Below, one piece after another: positions 1 to 7,638 of a DNA stretch of 7,638 nt (its first letter is position 1; every line of letters begins with the position of its first letter). This stretch comes from Pseudomonadota bacterium (lineage in GTDB: Bacteria; Pseudomonadota; Gammaproteobacteria; Natronospirales; REEB76), in the NCBI GenBank assembly GCA_021779005.1, contig JAJYBN010000046.1, forward strand, positions 1 through 7,638, given 5' to 3'. Below the pieces are notes generated by a model. That model was not told where the DNA came from and made no database searches. It worked only from the letters and a program-made list of their open reading frames with translations. Made by a program: the position numbers and the translations under genes.

Positions 1-1375
1 TTCCATCGAGACCTCCGAATACCTGTCTGCACTGCTCAAAAAAGAAAAGTTTCCGCATGAGGTCCTGAACGCCAAGCAGCACGCGCGCGAAGCCCAGATC
101 ATCGCCCAGGCGGGCCGGCCAGGTACCGTCACCATCGCCACCAACATGGCGGGTCGCGGCACGGACATCGTCCTGGGCGGCAACCTGGAAGCTGAACTCA
201 AGGCGCTGCCTCCACAGGCAACCGATGCGGAGCGTGCACAGGTGCGCGCTGCCTGGCAACAGCGGCACGATGCAGTAGTCGCCGCAGGCGGGCTGCACAT
301 CATCGGCAGCGAGCGGCACGAATCGCGGCGCATCGACAACCAGTTACGCGGCCGTTCTGGCCGCCAAGGCGACCCAGGTTCCAGTCGTTTTTACCTGAGC
401 CTCGACGATAACCTGATGCGCATCTTCGCTGGCGACCGCGTCAAGGCCATCATGGGACGCTTCGGCGTGCAGGGCGATGAAGCCATCGAACATCCATGGG
501 TGACCAAGGCCATCGAAAATGCGCAGCGCAAGGTCGAAGCCCACAACTTTGACATCCGCAAGGAACTGCTTGAATACGACAACGTGGCCAACGATCAGCG
601 CAAGGTGATCTACGAACAGCGCAATGAATTATTGCACTCCACGGATGTAGCGGCCACGGTCCGCAACATTTTCGAGGATGTCATCAACGGTGTCATCAAT
701 GATTACATCCCTCCCAAGAGTGTCGAGGAGCAGTGGAACATAGACGGCCTCACGGAAACACTGGAAAAGGAGTTTGCCCTCAAACTCGACATACGGGGCT
801 GGCTTGAGAGTGATAATAGCCTGCACGAAGAGCCTCTGCGCCAGAAGATCGTCGATGCCTTCGCGGCCTCCTACCAGACCAAGGAACAACAGACCGGCAC
901 TGAGATCATGCGTCAGTTCGAGAAGGCCGTGCTTTTGCAAGTGCTCGACAACCTGTGGCGCGAACATCTGGCAAACATGGATTATCTGCGCCAGGGAATA
1001 CACCTGCGTGGCTATGCACAGGTCAATCCCAAGCAGGAATACAAACGCGAAGCCTTCGATATGTTTGCGACCATGCTGGAGCGTCTCAAATATGAAGTGG
1101 TGGGGATTCTCGCGAAAGTGCAGGTCCGCACCCCGGAGGATGTGGCGGCGGTGGAAGAACAACGGCGGCGTACGCGCGCCATGCAGTTCCAGCATGCTGA
1201 AGCCGCCAGCGCCACCTCTGCCGAAGCCAGCGGCGAAGCCCAGGCGCAGGACCAGCCCCAGCAAACCCCACCTGTGACCACGTTCGTACGTGAGGGCCGC
1301 AAGGTAGGCCGCAACGAACCCTGTCCCTGTGGTTCAGGCCTAAAGTACAAGCAGTGTCACGGTCGACTGAATTGA
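1..1375 (+). CDS. secA: Protein translocase ATPase SecA, C-terminal part (5' end outside window)
   Basis: SecA is the motor ATPase that pushes unfolded preproteins through the SecYEG channel in the inner membrane. The window holds the last 457 codons, about half of the usual roughly 900 residues; the first complete codon begins at base 2, and translation is open from there to the TGA at 1373-1375. Visible parts, numbered from the first residue in the window, are the second nucleotide-binding domain with helicase motif V ([10 protein letters not shown], residues 47-56) and motif VI ([11 protein letters not shown], about 114-124). The helical wing and scaffold follow, including the conserved [12 protein letters not shown] stretch. 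A variable Ala/Gln-rich linker comes next, and the gene ends in the zinc-binding SEC-C tail (CPCGSG, then KQCHG), which binds SecB and phospholipid. The in-frame ATG at 146 lies inside motif V and is not a start. The gene looks intact here, with no frameshift, and the identification is very secure. Confidence 0.98.
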   Translation, partial: SIETSEYLSALLKKEKFPHEVLNAKQHAREAQIIAQAGRPGTVTIATNMAGRGTDIVLGGNLEAELKALPPQATDAERAQVRAAWQQRHDAVVAAGGLHIIGSERHESRRIDNQLRGRSGRQGDPGSSRFYLSLDDNLMRIFAGDRVKAIMGRFGVQGDEAIEHPWVTKAIENAQRKVEAHNFDIRKELLEYDNVANDQRKVIYEQRNELLHSTDVAATVRNIFEDVINGVINDYIPPKSVEEQWNIDGLTETLEKEFALKLDIRGWLESDNSLHEEPLRQKIVDAFAASYQTKEQQTGTEIMRQFEKAVLLQVLDNLWREHLANMDYLRQGIHLRGYAQVNPKQEYKREAFDMFATMLERLKYEVVGILAKVQVRTPEDVAAVEEQRRRTRAMQFQHAEAASATSAEASGEAQAQDQPQQTPPVTTFVREGRKVGRNEPCPCGSGLKYKQCHGRLN

Positions 1376-1416
1376 GTCACGGGACCTGAAAGCCGTGCGA
1401 CACGCGGCAGCTTGAT

Positions 1417-2376
1417 GTGCAGACCATCCAGGTAGTCGCTGCGGTTATGATGGACGAGCACAAGCGCGTGCTCATAAGCCAGCGTCCCGCCGGCAAATTT
1501 ATGGCAGGCTATTGGGAATTTCCCGGCGGAAAACTCGATGCGGGAGAGTCATCTCTGGCGGGTTTGAAACGTGAGCTGCGTGAAGAACTCGGCATAACAG
1601 TCCGGCACGCCCGGCCATTGATTCGGTACACGCATGCTTATCCTGCGCTGCGCGTGGCACTGGACGTCTGGCGCGTAACCCGTTACAGCGGTGAACTGCA
1701 CGCGGCCGAAGGTCAAGCACTCGCTTGGGCGAAACCCCGGGATCTATCCAGCTGGGAGCTGCTGCCGGCGGATGCGCCCATCGTGATGGCCATCCGGCTG
1801 CCACCGTTGATGCTGGTGACGCCATCACCGGGCACAGATCGGGAAGCATTCCTGCAATCGCTGGAGCAGACCCTCAGAAACGGTGTGGATCTCGTGCAGC
1901 TGCGAGCGCCCGACCTCGGTTACCCGGAGTATGCAAGCCTGGCGCGTACAGCCATCGCCATCTGTCACCGGCAGGGAGCGCGCATAGTCCTCAATACCGA
2001 ACCTGACGTGGCGCGCGATACGGGCGCTGACGGTGTGCATCTCAGCAATGCGCGGCTTTCTTGCATCATCGGCAGACCTTTGCCCCAGGAGTTCCTGGTG
2101 GGGGCATCCTGTCATGATGATGTTGGCGTACGCATGGCTTCAGCTAACCGCCTGGATTACATCCTTCTGGGTCCCGTTCTAGCCACGCCCAGCCATGCGC
2201 AGGCAGAACCCCTGGGCTGGGACGGATTCAAGCGGATGGCGGCTTCCAGCGCTCTACCTGTGTATGCCATCGGTGGCATGTTGCCTGAATATCTGGGACA
2301 GACACGCGACCTGGGTGGGCACGGTATCGCCGCGATGCGTGGATTGTGGCAAGTTCAGGGATCAGGTTCGTCCTGA
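1417..2376 (+). CDS. Nudix hydrolase (MutT-like) fused to a thiamine-phosphate-synthase-like domain
   Basis: The 319-residue protein has two domains. Residues 1 to about 128 are a MutT-type Nudix hydrolase with a perfect Nudix box (G-x5-E-x7-R-E-L-R-E-E-L-G-I, residues 38-60) preceded by EFPGG. MutT itself hydrolyses 8-oxo-dGTP to prevent mutation, and that role is inferred here from similarity and from the position after secA, where E. coli has mutT. Residues about 130-311 resemble a ThiE/TenI TIM barrel (VQLR at 160-163, GADGVHL at 203-209, LGPV at 251-254, AIGG at 284-287). ThiE active-site residues are largely replaced: the Lys of LRxK is Pro165, the Asp of IND is Thr194, and the Lys of the TxTK loop is absent. 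It is therefore probably not a working thiamine phosphate synthase. Fusions of this kind are known in Gammaproteobacteria, but the role of the second half is unclear. The start is a GTG with a weak GGCAG six bases upstream. An in-frame ATG at 1447 is possible but would cut into the first strand of the Nudix fold. Confidence 0.9.
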   Translation: MQTIQVVAAVMMDEHKRVLISQRPAGKFMAGYWEFPGGKLDAGESSLAGLKRELREELGITVRHARPLIRYTHAYPALRVALDVWRVTRYSGELHAAEGQALAWAKPRDLSSWELLPADAPIVMAIRLPPLMLVTPSPGTDREAFLQSLEQTLRNGVDLVQLRAPDLGYPEYASLARTAIAICHRQGARIVLNTEPDVARDTGADGVHLSNARLSCIIGRPLPQEFLVGASCHDDVGVRMASANRLDYILLGPVLATPSHAQAEPLGWDGFKRMAASSALPVYAIGGMLPEYLGQTRDLGGHGIAAMRGLWQVQGSGSS

Positions 2377-2380
2377 ACTT
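2351..2380. repeat. Perfect 9-bp inverted repeat across the convergent gene ends
   Basis: AAGTTCAGG at 2351-2359 is the exact reverse complement of CCTGAACTT at 2372-2380, with a 12-base loop. The hairpin covers the stop codons of both the Nudix fusion (TGA at 2374-2376) and yacG (TCA at 2355-2357 on the plus strand). It could form in either transcript. Neither side is followed by a run of U, so it is not a standard intrinsic terminator. A role in ending transcription, or in protecting the 3' ends of the two converging mRNAs, is only inference. Confidence 0.6.
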
Positions 2381-2552
2381 CAGGCAGCGGACTGTCGGGG
2401 ATCGCATGTTTTTCCAGCAGCCAATCACCCAGATCGATCAGCCGGCAGCGCTCACTGCAAAACGGCTTGTATCTCGATCCCGTCGTCCACCGCACTGCGG
2501 TTCCGCAGTGTGGACATTTGACCTCGGGTGGATCCTCCAGAGCTTCAGCCAT
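2355..2552 (-). CDS. yacG: DNA gyrase inhibitor YacG (small zinc-binding protein)
   Basis: This 65-residue protein has the four zinc-binding cysteines of the YacG family in the usual spacing: C13-P-H-C16-G, then C32-S-E-R-C36, followed by the family signature RLIDLGDWL. In E. coli, YacG binds GyrB and inhibits DNA gyrase; that activity is assumed here by homology. The reading frame is open up to an ATG at 2606, which would add 18 residues overlapping zapD. The ATG at 2552 was preferred because it gives the normal family length and begins 16 bases after the zapD stop. No strong ribosome binding site precedes either start, so translational coupling to zapD is likely. The C-terminus is acidic and Pro-rich. 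The 3' end overlaps the convergent Nudix fusion by 22 bases. It is the last gene of the probable pil-coaE-zapD operon. Confidence 0.93.
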   Translation of the reverse strand: MAEALEDPPEVKCPHCGTAVRWTTGSRYKPFCSERCRLIDLGDWLLEKHAIPDSPLPEVQDEPDP

Positions 2553-2568
2553 CGGACTATTTACCAGC

Positions 2569-3375
2569 TTACAGCTGGCAGCACACCAGTTTGAAACTGA
2601 TGTCATGCTTGGCCTGTTGAGGACGTCTGTCGGCAGGATTGGACTCTAGAAAATGGATGGTGATGCGCTGGCGCCCCGCGCTGATTTCGGGGTATACACC
2701 GCTACTGGCGGGTACCATCACACGCACCAACGGGCACACGGGGCTGTCGAAGCTGCGCAGGAACATGCCCTGTTCAGCCACTTCGCGGGTCGGTAGGGCA
2801 CTTTCTCGAGTCAGGGCCATGAGCAGCGTGATGGTATCGCGCAGTGGGCTTATCTCTTCCAGCCAATTCTGCAGATCGCGTGTGCGTTTGGCATGTGGCT
2901 GGGTCAGCCAGGCGTGATATACCGGCAGATCGAACTGGCAGGTACCCCCCGGGATCGCCAGGCGGTTCTTGATGGTGTTGAGGAATTCGTTTTCCTTGAG
3001 CCCCAAACCCAGTTGCCGGCCATCGCCGTCCATGGCGCGGCGTAGGGTTTCCAGTTCCCCCAACACCGATTGCAGGCGTGCGCCATCCACTTCAGGACTG
3101 TCCTTGAGGCGACTGAGGAATAACAGGCAGCGTTCCAGTTCCTTGAGTATTTCCGTGCGCACATCACCGCGTGTGAGCAGGGTCCCGATCTCAAGCAGGG
3201 CACTGATGGCGGCACGGCTGTTCCAGGATGAGCCCAGGCTGAGGTGATGGCTGCATTGCTCGAACAGAAATTCCAGACGCAGGAAGGTTCGCACCCGCTC
3301 GGTCAGCGGTTGTTCGTACACCAGCCATTCAGCCGGCAGTAATTCTTCGATGGTGTTTTGTTCAAAGTTCAGCAT
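2569..3375 (-). CDS. zapD: Cell division protein ZapD (FtsZ-bundling, YacF family)
   Basis: ZapD is a cytoplasmic protein that crosslinks and bundles FtsZ filaments at the division ring. The 268-residue sequence has the family's mainly helical N-terminal part, with the characteristic [25 protein letters not shown] opening at residues 20-40. The C-terminal part is mainly beta, from about 160 on, and ends in the alternating hydrophobic [10 protein letters not shown] typical of the family. E. coli ZapD has 247 residues, and the excess is mostly an N-terminal extension of about 15 residues before the conserved opening. The ATG at 3375 lies 4 bases after the coaE stop, which favours coupled translation. 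A GTG at 3321 would give the shorter, more usual N-terminus. Neither start has a clear Shine-Dalgarno sequence. It lies between coaE and yacG, as in E. coli apart from the local gene order. Confidence 0.93.
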   Translation of the reverse strand: MLNFEQNTIEELLPAEWLVYEQPLTERVRTFLRLEFLFEQCSHHLSLGSSWNSRAAISALLEIGTLLTRGDVRTEILKELERCLLFLSRLKDSPEVDGARLQSVLGELETLRRAMDGDGRQLGLGLKENEFLNTIKNRLAIPGGTCQFDLPVYHAWLTQPHAKRTRDLQNWLEEISPLRDTITLLMALTRESALPTREVAEQGMFLRSFDSPVCPLVRVMVPASSGVYPEISAGRQRITIHFLESNPADRRPQQAKHDISFKLVCCQL

Positions 3376-3379
3376 GCAA

Positions 3380-4024
3380 TTATTTGCCCATCAAAGGCAG
3401 CCGTATGCCTGGGTGGGGCAGTGTCGGATGCTTGGCGATATCCAGATAAAACACGTGCAGCTCATGTACAGCGTCGTACAGCTGTGTGATCCCGCTACTA
3501 TTGCTCAGAATATCATCTCCGGCCGCCAGGCGTCGCGACCGTTGCGCCTGCATAGCCAGCATGGCTTTTGCTGATTCGGCAGTTTCTCCATCACGTGACA
3601 TAAGCCGGGCCAACTGGGTGGATTCTGGGCAATCCAGGACCAGCACCCGGTCCACCAGTTCCCGTACCTGAGGATTTTCTGCCAGCAGCGGAATCACGGC
3701 AATCGCATAGGGCCCCTTGAATGCATCCAGCCTTGCTTTGAGCCCCTGGATGACCAGTGGATGCAGGATGCTTTCGACCCGCTTTCGTAAAGCCGAATCC
3801 ACTATAAGTCGGCGACGCAAGCCCTTCCGGTCAAGCTGCCCCTGAGAATCCAAGATCTGCTCACCCAGTGCGGTGACCAGTTGTTTCAGCCCCGGGCTGC
3901 CCGGTGCTGTGCACTCCCGGGCCAGTAGATCCGCATCCACGATCGGCACACCCAGACGGGCAAATTCCTTCGCCACCGTGGATTTGCCGCTGGCGATGCC
4001 ACCGGTGAGGCCCACCTTGAGCAT
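3380..4024 (-). CDS. coaE: Dephospho-CoA kinase CoaE
   Basis: CoaE phosphorylates the 3' hydroxyl of dephospho-CoA with ATP, the last step of coenzyme A synthesis in the cytoplasm. The 214-residue protein has the P-loop GLTGGIASGKST at residues 5-16, the DAD motif at 30-32 (substrate and Mg site), the conserved HPLV, and PLLAEN where most relatives have PLL(F/V)E(N). Near the C-terminus is the ADD(I/V)(I/L)xN-type segment, here GDDILSNSS. The length agrees with the family (E. coli 206). The frame is open to an ATG at 4081 inside pilD, but the start at 4024 is chosen because it gives the standard N-terminus MLKVGLTGG and begins 5 bases after the pilD stop. The short spacing to pilD and zapD points to one transcript. 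Nothing suggests loss of function. Confidence 0.97.
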   Translation of the reverse strand: MLKVGLTGGIASGKSTVAKEFARLGVPIVDADLLARECTAPGSPGLKQLVTALGEQILDSQGQLDRKGLRRRLIVDSALRKRVESILHPLVIQGLKARLDAFKGPYAIAVIPLLAENPQVRELVDRVLVLDCPESTQLARLMSRDGETAESAKAMLAMQAQRSRRLAAGDDILSNSSGITQLYDAVHELHVFYLDIAKHPTLPHPGIRLPLMGK

Positions 4025-4029
4025 GGGGT

Positions 4030-4899
4030 TCAGGCACCGCCCATCAGACTGAAATAGGCGTGGGTAAGCTGTGGTCCCCATAGCAGCGCGATCCAGCCGG
4101 CCATGGCGAGATACGGTCCGAACGGGATGGGGATGCCACGCTGCGCGTGGCGGGTCAGGATCAGCCCGATTCCCACCAGCGCCCCGGTAGCCGAAGCCAG
4201 CAGGATGATGAGCGGCAGGTTTTGCCAGCCGAGCCAGGCCCCCAGCAGGGCGAACAGTTTGAAATCACCATAACCCATGCCTTCCTTGCGGGTCAGCAGC
4301 CGGAAGGCATGGTAGACGCACCATAAGCTCAGATAGCCGGCTACCGCGCCCATGAGGGCGGAGCGGATATCCGTGAAGGTATGACCAAGGTTGAACAGCA
4401 GACCCAGCCACAGGATTGGCAGGGTGATCTTGTCCGGCAGCAATTGTTTATCCACATCAATGGCCGCCAGTGCCAGCAGCGACCAGGTAAGCAGCAGCGC
4501 TCCCAAGGCCGGCCAGCCGAAGCCGAAATGCCAGGCGACCCAGCCGGACAGAAGGCCGGAGATGATTTCAATCAGCGGGTAACGCAGTGAGATGCGTGCC
4601 TTGCAGGCGCGGCAGCGGCCACGCAATAGCAGGTAACTCAGTACCGGGATGTTATCGAACGCGCTGATCAAATGACCGCACTGTGGGCAACGGGAACGGG
4701 GCATGACCAGATTGTAGGGTTCGGTGGCCGGCGTCTGACTGCCATTCAATTCAGCGCAATGACTTTGCCACTCCCGCTCCAGCATGATAGGCAGGCGGTG
4801 GATAACCACGTTTAGAAAACTGCCCACGATCAAGCCCAGGCAGGCAACTGTTGCCACCCAGGCTGGCAGGCTGGCCTTCAGGAAAGATACTAGGAGCAT
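4030..4899 (-). CDS. pilD: Type IV prepilin peptidase / N-methyltransferase PilD
   Basis: PilD is an inner-membrane aspartyl protease that cuts the leader of type IV prepilins, and of type II secretion pseudopilins, and methylates the new N-terminal residue. The 289-residue protein opens with a hydrophobic helix ending in GSFLNVVIHRLP. A cytoplasmic loop follows with two zinc-type cysteine pairs (C71-P-Q-C74 and C96-R-A-C99), the bacterial N-methyltransferase region. Further hydrophobic helices carry the two catalytic aspartates, D148 (AIDVDKQLLPD) and D212 (GMGYGDFKL), in register with D149 and D213 of Pseudomonas aeruginosa PilD. The ATG at 4899 is directly preceded by an in-frame TAG, so it is the first available start; no good ribosome binding site is visible before it. 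The protein has the normal length and all key residues, so it should be active. Position between pilC and coaE matches Pseudomonas. Confidence 0.97.
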   Translation of the reverse strand: MLLVSFLKASLPAWVATVACLGLIVGSFLNVVIHRLPIMLEREWQSHCAELNGSQTPATEPYNLVMPRSRCPQCGHLISAFDNIPVLSYLLLRGRCRACKARISLRYPLIEIISGLLSGWVAWHFGFGWPALGALLLTWSLLALAAIDVDKQLLPDKITLPILWLGLLFNLGHTFTDIRSALMGAVAGYLSLWCVYHAFRLLTRKEGMGYGDFKLFALLGAWLGWQNLPLIILLASATGALVGIGLILTRHAQRGIPIPFGPYLAMAGWIALLWGPQLTHAYFSLMGGA

Positions 4900-5073
4900 C
4901 TAGATAAATGCTCGGCGGAAGAACGGGACCCACTCACTCCCGGCCTCTCAGGGTAGGGAGCATAAATCCAAGATCTAACACACGAGAAATGCTCTGACAT
5001 TCTTGGTACATGCTCAGTCAGCCCTGTGGGCAGTCAGCAAACGGGTGCTGATGTCTGCTCCCGGGTGCGACGA
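4900..5073 (-). other. pilC-pilD intergenic region, no gene seen
   Basis: These 174 bases separate pilC from pilD, whereas every other gap between neighbours in this cluster is at most 24 bases. Read in the direction of the operon, two small hairpins follow pilC: a 6-bp stem (5034-5039 with 5046-5051, 6-base loop) and a 4-bp stem GCCC/GGGC (5021-5024 with 5028-5031, 3-base loop). Neither has a U-run. The octamer CAGTCAGC occurs twice on the plus strand (5015-5022 and 5031-5038), flanking 8 bases. I found no convincing sigma-70 or sigma-54 promoter and no convincing small gene. Confidence 0.6.
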
Positions 5074-6294
5074 TCAGAATGCGTTGCCAAGATTGAAGAT
5101 GGGTAGATACATGGCCACCACCAGTCCACCTACCAGCACACCTAGGATCACCATGATGAAGGGTTCCATGAGGCTCGACATGCTGTCCACAGCGTTGTCC
5201 ACTTCTTCTTCGTAGAAATCCGCTACCTTGGAAGCCATCGTATCAATGGAACCGGCCTCCTCGCCGATGGCGATCATCTGCACCACCACGTGCGGGAAGA
5301 TGCCGGCCTGGGACATGGCCAGATTCAGTTGCTGGCCAGTGGAGACTTGGTCTCGCATCTTCAGTGTGGCCTTCTCGTAGATGACATTGCCGGTGGCACC
5401 CGCCACGGAGGTCAGGGCTTCCACCAGGTTCACGCCTGCGGCGAACATGGTAGACAGGGTGCGGGCGAAGCGCGCGATGGCGGCTTTGGTTAGTACCATG
5501 CCGATCACCGGCATCTTGAGCAGTGCCCGGTCCATGAGCTCGTGAAATCGCTCTGAACGCTTCCTGGCCTGGACGATGCCCACGATGATGCCGATGATGA
5601 TGATGAGATAGAGCCAGCCAATACGACGCACGGATATCGAGAGATTGACCACCATCTGGGTAAAGGCCGGCAGCGCCGCGCCAGCGCTGCTGAAAAGTGA
5701 TTGGAACTGAGGTATCACGAACACCAAAAGGATGGCGGTAACTATGAAAGCCACTATCAATACTGCTGCTGGGTAGAACATGGCCTTCTTGATCTTTTTC
5801 TTGATGGCCTCGGTCTTTTCCTTGTAGGTGGCGATGCGGTTCAGCAAGGTCTCTAGGGAGCCGGATTGTTCGCCGGCTCGAATCAGGTTCACGAACAGGG
5901 CATCGAAATACAGCGGCTGCTTGGCCAAGGAGTCGGCCAGGGTGTTGCCGGATTCCACATCGGCCTTTATGCCAAGCACCATATCGCGCATGCGCGGGTT
6001 GGCATGGCCCCGACCGATGATGTCGATGGCCTGCACCAATGGCACACCGGCGGTCATCATGGTGGCAAGCTGGCGGCTGAAGAACGCGATGTCACCCGTA
6101 GTAATGCGCTTGCCGCGGCCCATGGCGGACAGGAAGTTTTCCTTGCGGATGCGGATCGGCACGATGCCCTGGCGTCGCAGATCCGCTTTGACGGCATTCT
6201 CGTTGGAGGCCATGGATTTGCCCTTGATGCGGGCGCCTTTCTTGTCCGTACCTTCCCACAAGAAGTTGGATTGTTTAACCGCTGCGATTGCCAT
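5074..6294 (-). CDS. pilC: Type IV pilus inner-membrane platform protein PilC
   Basis: PilC is the polytopic inner-membrane protein at the base of the type IV pilus. It links the assembly ATPase PilB to the growing pilin fibre. The 406 residues equal the usual length of the gammaproteobacterial protein. The N-terminal segment (F11-L-W-E-G-T-D-K-K-G20) matches the family opening. Two related GspF/T2SSF domains follow, about 72-195 and 275-397, each with a GE(Q/E)(S/A)GS motif (141-146 and 344-349). Hydrophobic membrane segments lie at about 173-195, 225-243 and 376-398, and the C-terminus ends in MYLPIFNLGNAF as expected. The start ATG at 6294 has a GAGA purine tract about 6-9 bases upstream and lies 24 bases after the pilB stop, so the two are surely co-transcribed. 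No defects are seen. Confidence 0.97.
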   Translation of the reverse strand: MAIAAVKQSNFLWEGTDKKGARIKGKSMASNENAVKADLRRQGIVPIRIRKENFLSAMGRGKRITTGDIAFFSRQLATMMTAGVPLVQAIDIIGRGHANPRMRDMVLGIKADVESGNTLADSLAKQPLYFDALFVNLIRAGEQSGSLETLLNRIATYKEKTEAIKKKIKKAMFYPAAVLIVAFIVTAILLVFVIPQFQSLFSSAGAALPAFTQMVVNLSISVRRIGWLYLIIIIGIIVGIVQARKRSERFHELMDRALLKMPVIGMVLTKAAIARFARTLSTMFAAGVNLVEALTSVAGATGNVIYEKATLKMRDQVSTGQQLNLAMSQAGIFPHVVVQMIAIGEEAGSIDTMASKVADFYEEEVDNAVDSMSSLMEPFIMVILGVLVGGLVVAMYLPIFNLGNAF

Positions 6295-6318
6295 GATGGT
6301 CTCTGTGCCCTCGATTGA

Positions 6319-7638
6319 TTATTCGGTGGTGACCCGATTCAGTTCTGCCAGACTGGTGACGCCGTTCTTGACCTTGTTGAGGCCGGCCTTATGCAGATCC
6401 CAGATGCCTTCCTTGTCCGCCTGGTCCGCGATCTGGATGGCGCCGCCACCCTGCATGATGAGCCGGCTGATGGCTTCGGTGACCGGTAGCACTTGGTAGA
6501 CACCGGTCCGACCTTTATAGCCCTCCACACATTGGTCACAGCCGACAGGTTCATAAAGCTTTAAACCTTCCTTGATCTCCGCCTCGCTGAAGCCTTCCTT
6601 GAGTAGCGCCTCCTTGGGGATGTTCACAACGCGTTTGCACATAGGGCAGAGTTTCCGGGCTAGGCGCTGGGCGATGATGAGATTGACGGCGGTGGCGATG
6701 GAATAGGGTGGCACACCGATGTCTGCGAGGCGCGAGAGCGTCTTGGGCGCATCGTTGGTATGCAAGGTGGACAACACCAGGTGGCCGGTCTGTGCGGCCT
6801 TGACTGCGATCTCCGCGGTTTCTAGGTCGCGGATTTCGCCGACCAGGATCACATCCGGGTCCTGGCGCAGGAAGGCGCGCAGCGCAGTGGCGAAGGTCAG
6901 TCCCACCTTGGGATGCACGTTCACCTGGTTGACACCCGGCAACTGGATTTCCACCGGGTCTTCCGCTGTGCAGATATTCCGGTCCTTGGTGTTCAAGATA
7001 TTGACGCCGGTATACAGGGAGACCGTCTTGCCGCTGCCGGTCGGACCAGTCACCAGGATCATTCCGTAGGGTCGCGCCAGCGCATGCAAATACAATTGTT
7101 TCTGGAAATCTTCATAGCCGAGCGCATCGATGCCGAGTTTGGCGCTGGCGGGATCCAGGATACGCATCACGATCTTCTCGCCCCACAGGGTCGGACAGGT
7201 GTTGACACGGAAATCGATGGAGCGGGATTTTGACAGCTTGAGCTTGATGCGGCCGTCCTGGGGTATGCGGCGCTCGGAAATATCCAGGCGCGACATCACC
7301 TTGAGGCGTGCCGCGATCTTCATAGCTAGCGCTACCGGTGGTTGTGCGACTTCCTGCAGCATGCCGTCCTGGCGCAGGCGGATGCGGTAGAACTTCTCAT
7401 AGGGCTCGAAATGGATATCTGAGGCATTCCTGTTGATGGCGTCGAGCATTATCTTGTTGATGAAACGCACCACCGGGGCGTCGTCGATATCTGAATTTTC
7501 TTCGTCTTGATCGGGGGCGTACTCATTCTCGCCTACTGTATCCAGATTGTTAATCTCTTCATCCAGATCACCGATGCTGGTATCCATGGCGCGCACGGCT
7601 TTCTCGATGGCGCGCACCAGTTTGTCTTCTTCCACCAC
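6319..7638 (-). CDS. pilB: Type IV pilus assembly ATPase PilB, N-terminus outside window
   Basis: PilB is the hexameric cytoplasmic ATPase that powers pilus extension. The window contains the last 439 codons of a protein that normally has about 570, so roughly 130 N-terminal residues (the MshEN/GspE-N region) lie beyond the right edge; the GTG at the edge is an internal valine. Numbered from the edge, the visible part has an acidic linker (about 20-53) and the N2 domain with [10 protein letters not shown] (73-82). The ATPase core has Walker A GPTGSGKT (198-205), the Asp box around TAEDPVE (224-230), Walker [11 protein letters not shown] (262-271) and a His box with STLHTND (290-296). A zinc tetracysteine follows (C331, C334, C367, C370), which separates PilB from the retraction ATPase PilT. 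The frame is intact. No pilin gene is visible in the window. Confidence 0.97.
   Translation of the reverse strand: MVEEDKLVRAIEKAVRAMDTSIGDLDEEINNLDTVGENEYAPDQDEENSDIDDAPVVRFINKIMLDAINRNASDIHFEPYEKFYRIRLRQDGMLQEVAQPPVALAMKIAARLKVMSRLDISERRIPQDGRIKLKLSKSRSIDFRVNTCPTLWGEKIVMRILDPASAKLGIDALGYEDFQKQLYLHALARPYGMILVTGPTGSGKTVSLYTGVNILNTKDRNICTAEDPVEIQLPGVNQVNVHPKVGLTFATALRAFLRQDPDVILVGEIRDLETAEIAVKAAQTGHLVLSTLHTNDAPKTLSRLADIGVPPYSIATAVNLIIAQRLARKLCPMCKRVVNIPKEALLKEGFSEAEIKEGLKLYEPVGCDQCVEGYKGRTGVYQVLPVTEAISRLIMQGGGAIQIADQADKEGIWDLHKAGLNKVKNGVTSLAELNRVTTE

Noticed and set aside
629..1264. A 211-codon open frame on the minus strand opposite secA
   Set aside because: It lies wholly antisense to a highly conserved part of secA and shows no recognisable domain. 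Long antisense frames are common in GC-rich coding DNA.
774..1277. A 167-codon plus-strand frame overlapping secA
   Set aside because: It is an out-of-frame reading of secA codons, with Cys, Trp and Arg rich low-quality composition and no domain.
1378..1397. A short inverted repeat (CACGG/CCGTG) just after secA as a terminator
   Set aside because: The stem is only 5 bp, the loop is 10 bases and no U-run follows. It is too weak to call.
3380..4081. A longer coaE starting at the ATG at 4081
   Set aside because: The extra 19 residues would overlap pilD, do not resemble any CoaE N-terminus, and the ATG at 4024 gives the standard family start.
4954..5001. A candidate sigma-70 promoter for pilD (TGTCAG and TTAGAT on the minus strand)
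   Set aside because: The spacing is about 15 bases and both hexamers are poor matches, so it cannot be told from background.
4934..5011. A possible 25-residue open frame on the minus strand in the pilC-pilD gap
   Set aside because: There is no well-placed ribosome binding site, no signal or membrane segment and no recognisable family, so it is indistinguishable from chance.
5828..6499. A 223-codon open frame on the plus strand across pilC and the end of pilB
   Set aside because: It is antisense to two securely identified genes, is rich in Met, Ser and Arg without any motif, and is best explained as a shadow of the real codons.

Overview
The window looks like chromosomal DNA from a gammaproteobacterium, and it is core-genome sequence, not a mobile region. 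The organism call rests on three things. The SecA, CoaE, ZapD and YacG proteins are of the proteobacterial type. ZapD and YacG are characteristic of Gammaproteobacteria and Betaproteobacteria. The neighbourhood (secA, a mutT-type gene, then convergent yacG, zapD and coaE) is the one known from Escherichia coli, here with pilB, pilC and pilD joined on as in Pseudomonas and other type IV pilus bearers. The genus cannot be told from the sequence alone. A free-living, moderately GC-rich gammaproteobacterium is the best guess.

Layout. Positions 1-1375 (+) hold the C-terminal half of secA, cut by the left edge. A short gap is followed at 1417-2376 (+) by a fusion of a MutT-like Nudix hydrolase with a thiamine-phosphate-synthase-like barrel. 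Everything to the right is on the minus strand and is probably one transcription unit read from right to left: pilB (5' end cut by the right edge), pilC, a 174-base gap, pilD, coaE, zapD and yacG. Spacing from pilD onward is tight: 5 bases between pilD and coaE, 4 between coaE and zapD, and 16 between zapD and yacG. The last gene, yacG, overlaps the 3' end of the Nudix fusion tail to tail by 22 bases, and a perfect 9-bp inverted repeat spans that overlap.

How the genes work together. PilB (assembly ATPase), PilC (inner-membrane platform) and PilD (prepilin peptidase and methyltransferase) are the core of the type IV pilus assembly machine. CoaE makes the last step to coenzyme A, ZapD bundles FtsZ at the division ring, and YacG is a small zinc protein known as a gyrase inhibitor. 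SecA drives Sec-dependent export on the other strand, and the Nudix fusion probably sanitises the nucleotide pool. The combination is a conserved housekeeping cluster.

No CRISPR array, insertion sequence, tRNA, rRNA, riboswitch, phage gene or defence system was found. I see no undescribed system. The points most worth a second look are the Nudix fusion with its degenerate ThiE-like half, the hairpin in the convergent overlap, and the unexplained pilC-pilD gap.
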